Positions 43,215 through 50,819 of a stretch of DNA of 64,000 bases are shown here, in pieces. How positions within the stretch are numbered: position 1 is the stretch's first letter; every line of letters begins with the position of its first letter. The notes beneath the pieces are model-generated. The model was not told the origin of the DNA and searched no databases. It saw only the letters and a program-made list of their open reading frames with translations. The position numbers were made by a program, and so were the translations under genes. Where the stretch lies: contig NZ_CP054919.1 in NCBI RefSeq assembly GCF_013364235.1, forward strand, positions 763,570 to 827,569. The letters are read 5' to 3'. The stretch is from Kitasatospora sp. NA04385 (GTDB lineage Bacteria; Actinomycetota; Actinomycetes; Streptomycetales; Streptomycetaceae).

Positions 43215-43570
43215 GGTCTCCTCCCAGGCCGCGTCGGCGGGGCGGACGGGCTGGAACAGCGTCCGGACGGCTGGTGGCCGCGCTTCGACACCGAGGTGAC
43301 GGTCGGCTCGCTGGCTCCGTCGGCCGCCCGCGACCACGGGGACGGCTGGGACGACTGGGCCGCGCCGACCTGCCCGACCCTGCTGGTGCTCGGCGGGAAC
43401 GGCATCGTCCCGGCCGCCGGGACGGACCGGATGCCGGCGCTGCGCCCGGAGGTCCGCGCGGTCATCCTGCCGGGTGCCGGTCATGACGTGCACCTGGAGC
43501 GCCCGGCCGAACTGCACTGCCTGATCGCCGAGTTGCTGCACGACCTGGACGCCGGGACGCTCCGAGCGGG
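43215..43570 (+). pseudogene. C-terminal fragment of an alpha/beta hydrolase
   Basis: The plus strand encodes the second half of an alpha/beta hydrolase: cap remnant G-L-E-Q-R-P-D-G-W-W-P-R-F-D, then W-A-A-P-T-C-P-T-L-L-V-L-G-G-N-G and the catalytic-histidine block V-I-L-P-G-A-G-H-D-V-H-L-E-R-P. The N-terminal half with the nucleophile is missing and there is no proper stop before the convergent methyltransferase. It is a clear gene relic. Confidence 0.65.
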
Positions 43571-43597
43571 CGGGTTGCCCGAGGTGGGCGGCGGCTC

Positions 43598-44239
43598 TCA
43601 CGCGGTGAGCGTCAGCGTCCCCTGCGGGAAGCGTTCGCCCGGGGCGGGGGCGCGCAGGGTGCGGGCGGTCTCGGTGAAACCGGCCGCGCGGAAGAGTGCG
43701 GCGAGGGTGTCGACCGGCCAGCGGTGGGCGGTGGTGACCTTGTGGTCGAAGGGGACCGGGCGGTCGGTGTCGCCCAGTTCGGGATCGGCGGCGAAGAAGC
43801 CGGTGTGGAGCTGTCCGCCCGGGGCCAGGACGCGGTGCAACTCGGCGAGTGCGGCGGGGAGTTCGGCAGGCGGGAAGTGGATCAGCGAGTAGCGGGCGAG
43901 GATCGCGCCGAGGCTGCCGTCGGCGAGCGGGAGCGCCGTCAACGAGCCCTGCACGAACGGCCGTTCGGGGTGGGCGAGGCGGGCCTGCGCGAGCATGCCG
44001 GCCGACAGGTCGAGGCCCAGGGCGCGGACGCCGAGCCCGGCGAGCAGTTCGGTCGCCTCCCCCGGCCCGCAGCCGAGGTCGCCCACCGGCAGCCCGCGCT
44101 CCGCCACCGCGGGCGTACCGGCCAGCCGCCGGATGGCCGCCAAGTCGTCCTCCCGGCCGCCGAGTTCACCGCGGAACAGGTTGGCGTACAGCTCGGCCAC
44201 CCCGTCGTACGCCTGCCCGACCCCGCTGTTCGCCGCCAT
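43598..44239 (-). CDS. Class I SAM-dependent methyltransferase
   Basis: The 213-residue protein has the Rossmann methyltransferase motifs: V-G-D-L-G-C-G-P-G-E-A at motif I, L-G-L-D-L-S-A-G-M-L at motif II, and L-A-R-Y-S-L-I-H-F-P-P with L-H-R-V-L-A-P-G-G-Q-L at motifs IV-V. It resembles small-molecule methyltransferases of the UbiE-like group; substrate unknown. ATG 44239 is chosen over upstream in-frame codons because the family starts near M-A-A-N-S-G-V-G-Q-A-Y-D. Confidence 0.85.
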   Translation of the reverse strand: MAANSGVGQAYDGVAELYANLFRGELGGREDDLAAIRRLAGTPAVAERGLPVGDLGCGPGEATELLAGLGVRALGLDLSAGMLAQARLAHPERPFVQGSLTALPLADGSLGAILARYSLIHFPPAELPAALAELHRVLAPGGQLHTGFFAADPELGDTDRPVPFDHKVTTAHRWPVDTLAALFRAAGFTETARTLRAPAPGERFPQGTLTLTA

Positions 44240-44584
44240 CCGCCGCGCCTCTCCCACCCGCTCGTTCCGTCCGCGCTCCGGTCCGCGCTCCGGTCGCACG
44301 GGGGCTCCCGGGGGCGCCCAGCCTAGCGGCGGGGCGGCGGGGAGAAACCTGTTGCGGGTGGGGGCGGCGGGGTGTCTAGACTCGGGGCGTGGCCGTCGTA
44401 GCGATCTCTCGCCGATTTACCGGCCCCCCGGCTCCCGATGGGTGCCGCAGGGGGCGGGTTCCGTCGCGCCGGTAGCGAGTTCGGCAGCACGGGTCGGCCC
44501 CGGCGGCGGGTCGTGCCCAGGGGCCGGGGGGTGTGGTGTCCCCCTCTCCGTCCCGTTTCTTCCGCCGTTGGCCCGGAGGCCGCC
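44240..44584. other. 345-bp leader region between the methyltransferase and the PheRS-like gene
   Basis: The region is rich in G and C runs with possible stems (for example GGGGTGT...GTCCCCC near 44540), and a CTAGACT element at 44377-44383 that could be a -10 box for the plus strand. An in-frame ATG at 44438 would extend the PheRS-like protein, but GGAGG just before 44585 favours the later start. No T-box consensus is convincing. Confidence 0.5.
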
Positions 44585-45805
44585 ATGTCCGACACCCCTG
44601 CCCGCACCGCCGTCCGTCCCCTCTCCCCCGAGCAGCTCGCCCGCGATCTCGCCGTCCGTGACCTGACCGACCCGGCCGCCGGGCCGCACGCCCTGCAACT
44701 GCTCGTCGACCGGGCGGTGGCGGCGCTGGCCGGGCGGTGGGACTGCCCGGTGCGGGTGCACCGGGGCGAACGGGTGGTGACCGTCGCCGACAACTACGAC
44801 CACCTCAACTACCGTGCGGACGACGTCACTCGGGACGCCCGCTACACCCGGTACGTCGACGGCCGGCGGATGCTGCGCAGCCACTCCAGCGCGCTGGTGC
44901 CGGGGGCGCTGCGGGGCCTCGCCGCGCGGGCCGCGGACGGGGAGGCCCCGGAGAGCGTGCTGCTGGTCTGCCCCGGCCTGGTGTACCGGCGCGACAGCAT
45001 CGACCGGCTGCACAGCGGCACCCCGCACCAGCTGGACCTGTGGTACCTGACCCGGCGCCCGACACCGACCGGTCCGGAGGACCTGACGGGGATGATCGCC
45101 GCGCTCGCGGAGGCGCTGCTGCCGGGGGCCGGGTACCGCACCGAGGAGCGCGTCCACCCGTACACCCTGGCGGGGCGTCAACTGGACGTCGCGGCGGGCG
45201 GGAGCGGCGAGGACAGCGGGGGCGACGGGGGCGGCGGCGAGTGGGTGGAGATCGCCGAGTGCGGGCTCGCGCACCCCGAGGTGCTGGCCGGGGCCGGGCT
45301 GGGGCCGGAGTGGAGCGGGCTGGCGCTCGGCATGGGCCTGGACCGGGTGCTGATGCTGCTCAAGGGCGTCCCGGACATCCGGCTGCTGCGCTCCACCGCC
45401 CCGGCCGTCGCCGCCCAGCTCACCGACCTGGCCCCGTACCGGCCGGTCTCGGCGCTTCCGGCGGTCCGCCGGGACCTGTCCGTCGCGGTGGACGGCGCCG
45501 ACCTGGCGGAGGACCTCGGCGACCGCGTCCGGGACGCCCTCGGCGCGGACGCGGACTGCGTGGAGACGGTCGAGATCCTCTCCGCCACCCCCTGCCACCT
45601 GCTCCCCCCGCAGGCGCTGGCCCGGCTCGGCGCCCGCCCGGACCAGCAGAACCTGCTGGTCAAGGTGGTCCTGCGGGACCTGCACCGCACCCTCACGGAC
45701 GCGGACGCGAACGCGCTGCGCGACCGGGTCTACGCCGCCCTGCACCAGGGCACCGTCCACCAGTGGGCCACCGCCGTTCCGGAGGGCGGCGCTCAGCCCC
45801 GGTAG
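44585..45805 (+). CDS. Single-chain phenylalanyl-tRNA synthetase-like protein (PheS core plus FDX-ACB domain)
   Basis: The 406-residue protein has the class II catalytic core of PheS: H-S-S-A-L-V-P-G-A-L-R, V-C-P-G-L-V-Y-R-R-D-S-I-D and motif 3 L-A-L-G-M-G-L-D-R-V-L-M-L-L-K-G-V-P-D-I. It then has a ferredoxin-fold anticodon-binding domain (L-P-A-V-R-R-D-L-S-V-A-V), normally found at the end of PheT. This is the layout of mitochondrial monomeric PheRS, not the bacterial alpha2-beta2 enzyme. It may charge tRNA(Phe) independently or activate an amino acid for another use. No pheT is nearby. Confidence 0.82.
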   Translation: MSDTPARTAVRPLSPEQLARDLAVRDLTDPAAGPHALQLLVDRAVAALAGRWDCPVRVHRGERVVTVADNYDHLNYRADDVTRDARYTRYVDGRRMLRSHSSALVPGALRGLAARAADGEAPESVLLVCPGLVYRRDSIDRLHSGTPHQLDLWYLTRRPTPTGPEDLTGMIAALAEALLPGAGYRTEERVHPYTLAGRQLDVAAGGSGEDSGGDGGGGEWVEIAECGLAHPEVLAGAGLGPEWSGLALGMGLDRVLMLLKGVPDIRLLRSTAPAVAAQLTDLAPYRPVSALPAVRRDLSVAVDGADLAEDLGDRVRDALGADADCVETVEILSATPCHLLPPQALARLGARPDQQNLLVKVVLRDLHRTLTDADANALRDRVYAALHQGTVHQWATAVPEGGAQPR

Positions 45806-45996
45806 GGGACGGGGCTGAGCTCCGACAGGACGGACGGTGCTCAGCTCCGGCGGAGCGGGCGCGGCCGGTGCGCGGGGCAGGCGCCCGGCGCACGGGCGCG
45901 CGGTCGCATCAGCCGGGCGTGCGCGGGGAATCCAGCCGTTGACCGCACTCGCCGGCAGCGGCCCGTTCCGCCGCCGTCCGCACCGAGGAGGGCCAC

Positions 45997-46098
45997 GTGG
46001 CACCGCAGAAAGCGCCGTCCGGCAAGCCGACCGGGATCGGCGGCGCGCCCCCGCCACCACCCGGGCCGGCCAACCCGCCTCCCCCGCACGGGAAGTGA
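45997..46098 (+). CDS. 33-residue proline-rich peptide
   Basis: A GTG start preceded by GAGGAGGG at the best spacing opens a short frame: M-A-P-Q-K-A-P-S-G-K-P-T-G-I-G-G, then a run of prolines (P-P-P-P-P-G-P-A-N-P-P-P-P) and H-G-K. The excellent ribosome site and sharp start/stop favour a real small gene. No family is known to me. The surrounding 306-bp gap has no other gene. It is convergent with the GNAT gene at 46112. Confidence 0.55.
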   Translation: MAPQKAPSGKPTGIGGAPPPPPGPANPPPPHGK

Positions 46099-46111
46099 GC
46101 CGACCGCCGGG

Positions 46112-46735
46112 TCACCGGCCGTAGCGGGCCACGCGCTCCCGGAGGGCGGCCTTGGCCTGCGGCCACTCGTCGTCGGTGATCGAGAAGATCGCGGCGTCCC
46201 GCAGCAGGCCGTCCTCGCCGGGGGCCCAGGAGCGCGACCACTTGCGCAGGACGCCCTCGAAGCGGGCGCCGACGGAGGCGATGGCGGCGCGGGAGCGCTC
46301 GTTGCGGGCGTCGGTCTTGAGGTCGACCCGGCGGACGTTCCACTGCTCGAAGGCGTGCTGGAACAGCAGCAGCTTGGACTCCGCGTTGATGCCGGTGCCC
46401 TGGGCGGACGCGGCCAGCCAGCTGAAGCCGATCTCGACGGCGTACAGGACGTCGCTGTCCGGCAGGGTGCGCGGTTCCCAGAAGGCGGTCGCGCCGACGG
46501 CCCGGCCGGTGGCCAGCGAGATCTGCGCGTACGGGGCGAGCCGGCCGGTGGCGAGCCGGACGTACTGGGCGTCGATGTAGTCGGTGACGGCGTCCGGCTC
46601 CGGCACCCAGGTGAAGCCGTAGCTGTCCCGGCTCTCCCCCGCCGCCCGCGCCAGCTCCTCGGCGTGCCGGTGCTCCAGCGGCTCCAGCCGCACCAGGCCG
46701 CCCTCCAGCGCCGGGCCCTCCAGTCGGTACGCCAC
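46112..46735 (-). CDS. GNAT-family N-acetyltransferase
   Basis: The 207-residue protein has the RimJ-like GNAT pattern: [16 protein letters not shown] near the start, [16 protein letters not shown], the acetyl-CoA region [13 protein letters not shown], and N-E-R-S-R-A-A-I. Such enzymes acetylate protein N-termini, amino acids or antibiotics. The start is GTG 46735. The target is unknown. Confidence 0.82.
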   Translation of the reverse strand: MAYRLEGPALEGGLVRLEPLEHRHAEELARAAGESRDSYGFTWVPEPDAVTDYIDAQYVRLATGRLAPYAQISLATGRAVGATAFWEPRTLPDSDVLYAVEIGFSWLAASAQGTGINAESKLLLFQHAFEQWNVRRVDLKTDARNERSRAAIASVGARFEGVLRKWSRSWAPGEDGLLRDAAIFSITDDEWPQAKAALRERVARYGR

Positions 46736-46837
46736 GCCCGTCCCACCCCGTCTGCCGTGCGGCCGCCCCCGTCCGTGCCCGGGCGCGCCCGCGGTGATCG
46801 CTGGTAGCAGCGAACCGGGTGCGCCGATGCGGCGTCA

Positions 46838-46897
46838 ACGGAGTTTCGCCCCACGGAGTTTCACCCCAAGGGGTTTCGCCCCACGGAGTTTCTCCCC
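46838..46897. repeat. Four 15-bp tandem repeats
   Basis: The units are ACGGAGTTTCGCCCC, ACGGAGTTTCACCCC, AAGGGGTTTCGCCCC and ACGGAGTTTCTCCCC. Two copies of GTGGACGCCGGGG follow. The array is between the GNAT start and the TetR stop. Confidence 0.85.
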
Positions 46898-46968
46898 GTG
46901 GACGCCGGGGTGGCGCCCTCCCCGTGGACGCCGGGGCCCGGCACTCGGCGGACGCCGGGCTCCGGCGC

Positions 46969-47547
46969 TCAGCCGGTGGCGCCGAGCAGGGCGCGGACGG
47001 CGGCGCGGACGCGGGTGTCGGTGGCGGCCTGGTCGGCGGTGTCGAGCTTGCCGTCCAGGTGGAGGAAGGCCAGGCCGTGGACCAGGCCCCAGACGGCGGT
47101 GGACATCGGCCCGGGGTCGGCGCCGGGGAAGGCGTCGCGGACGATCGCGTGCACGTAGTCCCACATCGCGGCGGTCGCGGCGGCGCGCTCCGGGTCGGCC
47201 GGGTCGCAGGGCTCGGCGAACATCACCCGGAACAGCGCGGGCCGGTCGACCGCGAAGCGGACGTAGGCGGCGGCGACCGAGGCCAGGGCGTCCGGGTCCC
47301 GGGGGGCGGGGTGGGTGGCGGCGAGCTGGGCGGCGAGGGCGCGGTAGCCCTGGGCGGCGACGGCGGAGAGCAGCGCGTCGCGGTCGGCGAAGTGGCGGTA
47401 GGGCGCGGTGGCCGAGACCCCGGCCCGGCGGGCGACGGCGCGCAGCGAGAGGGCGGCGCTGCCGTCCTGCTCCAGGAGGTCGTGCGCGGCGCGCAGGCAA
47501 GCGGCGCGCAGGTCGCCGTGGTGGTAGGGGCCGGTCTGTGGTGGCAT
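46969..47547 (-). CDS. TetR/AcrR-family regulator (WHG-type ligand domain)
   Basis: The 192-residue protein has H-H-G-D-L-R-A-A-C-L-R-A-A at the start, a TetR HTH with L-R-A-V-A-R-R-A-G-V-S-A-T-A-P-Y-R-H-F-A-D-R, and a C-terminal W-G-L-V-H-G-L-A-F-L-H-L motif of the TetR_C WHG group. It is divergent from the old-yellow-enzyme gene with an inverted pair of 22-bp sites between them, so it likely represses itself and the flavoenzyme. Confidence 0.88.
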   Translation of the reverse strand: MPPQTGPYHHGDLRAACLRAAHDLLEQDGSAALSLRAVARRAGVSATAPYRHFADRDALLSAVAAQGYRALAAQLAATHPAPRDPDALASVAAAYVRFAVDRPALFRVMFAEPCDPADPERAAATAAMWDYVHAIVRDAFPGADPGPMSTAVWGLVHGLAFLHLDGKLDTADQAATDTRVRAAVRALLGATG

Positions 47548-47561
47548 GCGTCACGCTCCCT

Positions 47562-47620
47562 GATGTTTGCACCGCTCACATCGTCCGCCTAGGGTGAGCG
47601 ATGTGAGTGCTGTAAACATT
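47562..47620. promoter_or_regulatory. Pair of inverted 22-bp TetR sites
   Basis: The 22 bp at 47562-47583 and the reverse complement of 47599-47620 match at 18 positions, including ATGTTT and CTCACATCG, with 15 bp between. The pair covers most of the gap between the TetR start (47547) and the flavoenzyme start (47647). It likely binds two TetR dimers. Confidence 0.75.
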
Positions 47621-47646
47621 CTAGTCGAGGACGAGGAGGGCCCCCG

Positions 47647-48888
47647 ATGACGGACGGCCTGTTCACCCCGCTGCGCCTGGCCTCGGGCGCCGTGCTGCCC
47701 AACCGGATCGCCAAGGCCGCGATGGAGGAGAACCTGGCCGGCCCCGGCCAGCTCCCCGACCGGCGGCTGTTCGACCTCTACCGCGCCTGGTCGTCCGGCG
47801 GCAGCGGGCTGCTGATCACCGGCAACGTGATGGTGCACGCCGAGGCGCTCACCGGCCCCGGCGGCGTGGTGCTGGACGCCGCGGCGCCGCTGGAGCCGTT
47901 CGCCGAGTGGGCCCGGGCCGCCAAGTCCGGCGGCAGCGCGGTGTGGATGCAGGTCAACCACCCGGGACGCCAGGTTCCGTCCGGGCTCCCGGGCGTGGTG
48001 TGGGGCCCCACCGACCGGGGCGTGGACCTCGGCCGGCACAGCGGGCGCTTCGGCCGCCCCACCGCCATGACGCCCGAGCAGATCGGCGCCACCGTCGAGC
48101 GCTTCGCCACCACCGCCCGGCGCGCCGCCGAGGCCGGGTTCGACGGGGTGGAGGTCCACGCCGCGCACGGCTACCTGCTCTCGCAGTTCCTCTCCCCGCT
48201 GGTCAACACCCGCACCGACGCCTGGGGCGGCTCCCCCGCCCGCCGCGCCGGGCTGCTGCTGGACGTGGTGCGCGCCGTGCGGGCCGCCGTCCCGACCGGT
48301 TTCGCCGTCGCGGTCAAGCTCAACTCGGCGGACTTCCAGCGCGGCGGCTTCGACACCGAGGACGCCCGCGAGGTGATCGCGCTGCTCGCCCCGCTCGGCG
48401 TCGACCTGGTCGAGCTCTCCGGCGGCAGCTACGAGAGCCCCGCGATGACCGGCCGCCCCGCCGACCCGCGCACCCGCTCCCGGGAGGCGTACTTCCTCGA
48501 CCTGGCGGCCGACCTGGTGCGCACCAGCCCGCTGCCGCTGATGCTCACCGGCGGCATCACCCGACGGGCCGGCGCCGAGCAGGTCCTCGCGGACGGCGTC
48601 GCCGTGGTCGGCCTGGGCACCGCGCTCGCCGTCACGCCCGACCTGCCCAGCCGCTGGGCCGCCCGCACCGAGGCGGTGCGCGCGCTGCGCCCGGTCACCT
48701 GGTCGGACAAGGCGCTGGCCTCGGCCGCGAGCATGGCGCTGGTCCGCCACCAGCTGCGCCGCCTCGCCGACGGCCGCTCCCCCGCGCCGCGCACCCGCCC
48801 CGCCGTGGCGCTGCTGGCCGAACAGCTCCAGCAACGCAAGGCCCTGCGCCGCTACCGCACCTGGCTGGCCGCCCGCCACCCGGCCTGA
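47647..48888 (+). CDS. Old-yellow-enzyme family NADH:flavin oxidoreductase
   Basis: The 413-residue protein is an FMN TIM-barrel of the OYE family: N-R-I-A-K-A-A-M-E-E near the start, Q-V-N-H-P-G-R-Q, G-V-E-V-H-A-A-H-G-Y-L-L-S-Q-F-L-S-P, and L-T-G-G-I-T-R near the end. Such enzymes reduce activated alkenes or nitro compounds with NAD(P)H. Regulation by the divergent TetR repressor is likely. An ACGAGGAGGG ribosome site precedes ATG 47647. Confidence 0.9.
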   Translation: MTDGLFTPLRLASGAVLPNRIAKAAMEENLAGPGQLPDRRLFDLYRAWSSGGSGLLITGNVMVHAEALTGPGGVVLDAAAPLEPFAEWARAAKSGGSAVWMQVNHPGRQVPSGLPGVVWGPTDRGVDLGRHSGRFGRPTAMTPEQIGATVERFATTARRAAEAGFDGVEVHAAHGYLLSQFLSPLVNTRTDAWGGSPARRAGLLLDVVRAVRAAVPTGFAVAVKLNSADFQRGGFDTEDAREVIALLAPLGVDLVELSGGSYESPAMTGRPADPRTRSREAYFLDLAADLVRTSPLPLMLTGGITRRAGAEQVLADGVAVVGLGTALAVTPDLPSRWAARTEAVRALRPVTWSDKALASAASMALVRHQLRRLADGRSPAPRTRPAVALLAEQLQQRKALRRYRTWLAARHPA

Positions 48889-49030
48889 GCCCGGGCCCGC
48901 CCGACCGCGCCCGCCTGCCCGACCGCGCGCCCGCCCATGCCCGCCCGCCCCGGCGCGCCACGGGCCGCGCCCGCCCCGCCCGGCCGTAGCTTCGAACCCG
49001 GTACGCCCCTCGCATCCCAGGAGCCAGGAC

Positions 49031-49741
49031 ATGGCAGCACCCGGCCGAGCCCTCTTCGTCGTCTCCGCCGCCGACCACTGGACGCTGCGCGACGGCACCC
49101 GCCACCCGTCCGGCTACTGGGGCGAGGAACTCGCCGTCCCGCACCGGGCGTTCACCGCAGCGGGCTGGCGGATCACCCTGGCCACGCCCGGCGGGAGGCC
49201 GCCGACGCTGGACCGGCTCAGCATGTCCCGCACCGCCGGGCTCCCCCGCACGCTGCGCGCGGTCGCCGCGTACCTGGGCTCGATCCGGGACGAGCTGGCC
49301 CGCCCGGCCGCGCTGGACGGCGTCGACCTGGACGACTTCGACACCGTCTTCTACCCGGGCGGCCACGGCCCGATGGAGGACCTGTCGCACGACCCGGTCT
49401 CCGGCGCCCTGCTGACCCGCGCGCTGCGCTCCGGCCGCCCGCTCGGCCTGCTCTGCCACGCCCCGGCCGCGCTGCTGGCGGCCCGCGACCCGGACGGCTC
49501 CTGGCCGTTCGCCGGGTACCGGATGACCGGGCTGTCCACCACCGAGGAGAAGCTGAACGGCTTCGGCCGCAAGGCCCCCTGGTTCCTGGAGGACCGCCTG
49601 CGCGCCGACGGCGCCCACTACGTCAAGGGCCGCCTCCCCCTGCTGCCGTTCACCACCGCCGACCGCAACCTGCACACCGGCCAGAACCCGGCCTCCTCGT
49701 CCCGGCTGGCCGCCCAACTGCTGGCCGCGCTCAGCCGCTGA
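49031..49741 (+). CDS. DJ-1/PfpI (Hsp31-like) protein
   Basis: The 236-residue protein has the class I amidotransferase-like fold of DJ-1/Hsp31: G-Y-W-G-E-E-L-A-V-P near residue 28 (conserved Glu), V-F-Y-P-G-G-H-G-P-M, and the nucleophile elbow L-L-C-H-A-P-A-A-L-L. Related proteins are glyoxalase III or deglycase-like stress enzymes. ATG 49031 follows CAGGAGC. It follows the OYE gene by 142 bp, possibly separately transcribed. Confidence 0.87.
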   Translation: MAAPGRALFVVSAADHWTLRDGTRHPSGYWGEELAVPHRAFTAAGWRITLATPGGRPPTLDRLSMSRTAGLPRTLRAVAAYLGSIRDELARPAALDGVDLDDFDTVFYPGGHGPMEDLSHDPVSGALLTRALRSGRPLGLLCHAPAALLAARDPDGSWPFAGYRMTGLSTTEEKLNGFGRKAPWFLEDRLRADGAHYVKGRLPLLPFTTADRNLHTGQNPASSSRLAAQLLAALSR

Positions 49742-49831
49742 GCGCAGCGCGGCGCAGCGCTCACCCCCGGGGGCGGGCGGGATCTTCTTCGCCCGGGCCG
49801 CCCGGGCCGCCCGGGTCATCCGGGCAGCCGG

Positions 49832-49873
49832 GAGCGGCGGGGCCGCTCCCGTCCCTGGGCGGCCCCGCCGCTC
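49832..49873. terminator. 14-bp perfect terminator stem
   Basis: GAGCGGCGGGGCCG (49832-49845) pairs with CGGCCCCGCCGCTC (49860-49873). It lies between convergent genes ending at 49741 and 49898 and likely works both ways. Confidence 0.8.
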
Positions 49874-49897
49874 GCGGGGTGGAGGGGGTGTGAACCG

Positions 49898-50629
49898 TCA
49901 GGCTCCGTTGGGGAGTTGGGCGAGGGTGGCGAGGAACTCGGTCTCGGCGGCGGTCTTGTCGAGGCCGAGGGAGCTGAGGACGCCGTCGCCCGCCTCGTGC
50001 TCGATCAGGGCGAGCAGCAGGTGCTCGGTGCCGACGTAGTTGTGGCCGAGGCGGAGGGCCTCGCGCATGGTCAGTTCCAGCACCTTCTTGGCGCCGGCGT
50101 CGTAGGGGACGAGCTCGGGGGCGTCCGCGACGGCGGGCGGGAGGGCGGCCCGGGCGGCCTCCCGGACGGCGTCGAGGGTGACGCCGCTGGTGACGAGGTA
50201 GGCGGCGGCGAGGCCCTCGGGTTCGGCGAGCAGGCCGAGCACCAGGTGCTCGGGGCGAACCTCGTCGTTGTGGGCGTCCTTGGCGGCCTGGTGGGCGGCC
50301 ATCACCACGTTGCGGGCCCGCGGGGTGAAGCGGTTGAAGCCCTGTGCGGTGTCGATCTCGGTGACCTCGCCGGGGTCCTTGGGGACGAAGCGCTTCTGGG
50401 CGGCCTGGCGGGTGACGCCCATGCTGCGGCCGATGTCGGTCCAGGACGCGCCGGAGCGGCGGGCCTGGTCGACGAAGTGGCCGATCAGGTGGTCGGCGAC
50501 GTCGCCGAGGTGGTCGGCGACCAGCACCGCGTTGGACAGCTGGTCGAGCGCTTCGGGGTACGACTTCTTGATGCCCTCGATCAGGTCGTCGAGCCGGATG
50601 GAGGGCTTCGCTCCAGTGGTGTCAGCCAT
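49898..50629 (-). CDS. Clp N-terminal domain protein with HTH, probably autoregulated
   Basis: The 243-residue protein has an N-terminal helix-turn-helix region (A-S-W-T-D-I-G-R-S-M-G-V-T-R-Q-A-A-Q-K-R-F) and a duplicated Clp_N domain (F-T-P-R-A-R-N-V-V-M-A-A-H with E-H-L-V-L-G-L-L and the second repeat E-H-L-L-L-A-L-I-E). There is no ATPase. Clp_N domains bind substrates or ClpC-type partners, so it may act as a stress-linked regulator or adaptor. The promoter reads -35 TTGACA, 17 bp, -10 TAGGGT, then 6 bp to ATG, so the message should be leaderless. Palindromic TTGACA-containing sites overlap the promoter. Confidence 0.85.
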   Translation of the reverse strand: MADTTGAKPSIRLDDLIEGIKKSYPEALDQLSNAVLVADHLGDVADHLIGHFVDQARRSGASWTDIGRSMGVTRQAAQKRFVPKDPGEVTEIDTAQGFNRFTPRARNVVMAAHQAAKDAHNDEVRPEHLVLGLLAEPEGLAAAYLVTSGVTLDAVREAARAALPPAVADAPELVPYDAGAKKVLELTMREALRLGHNYVGTEHLLLALIEHEAGDGVLSSLGLDKTAAETEFLATLAQLPNGA

Positions 50630-50635
50630 GAGGCA

Positions 50636-50677
50636 ACCCTAGGTTGACAGTCGAGAGGTGTCAACCTTCGGTTGACA
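50636..50677 (-). promoter_or_regulatory. HrdB-type leaderless promoter with overlapping operator
   Basis: On the minus strand, TTGACA (50659-50664) and TAGGGT (50636-50641) are 17 bp apart, and +1 would fall on the ATG at 50629. TGTCAACC-TTC-GGTTGACA (50659-50677) is a perfect palindrome over the -35 box, and AGGTTGACA (50641-50649) adds a third half-site over the -10 box. It probably binds the gene's own HTH protein. Confidence 0.87.
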
Positions 50678-50819
50678 GTCGCCCGCGAGGCCGGTTCCTA
50701 CTCACCGGTAGGGGGTGTTTCGGCCGAGTTCACCCACCGGTCGCTCGCTGTCTTGTCCGCGTCACGGGGGCCCGAGTTGACTGCACAACATCGACCGGCC
50801 CTCACCCACCGGAGACCTG

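Noticed and set aside
44341..44584. T-box riboswitch ahead of the PheRS-like gene
   Set aside because: No T-box core sequence or specifier loop could be recognised; only GC-rich stems.
46819..47592. Pentapeptide G-V-S-P-H repeat frame on the plus strand
   Set aside because: It reads antisense through the TetR gene and has no start signal; the repeat itself is kept as a DNA repeat.
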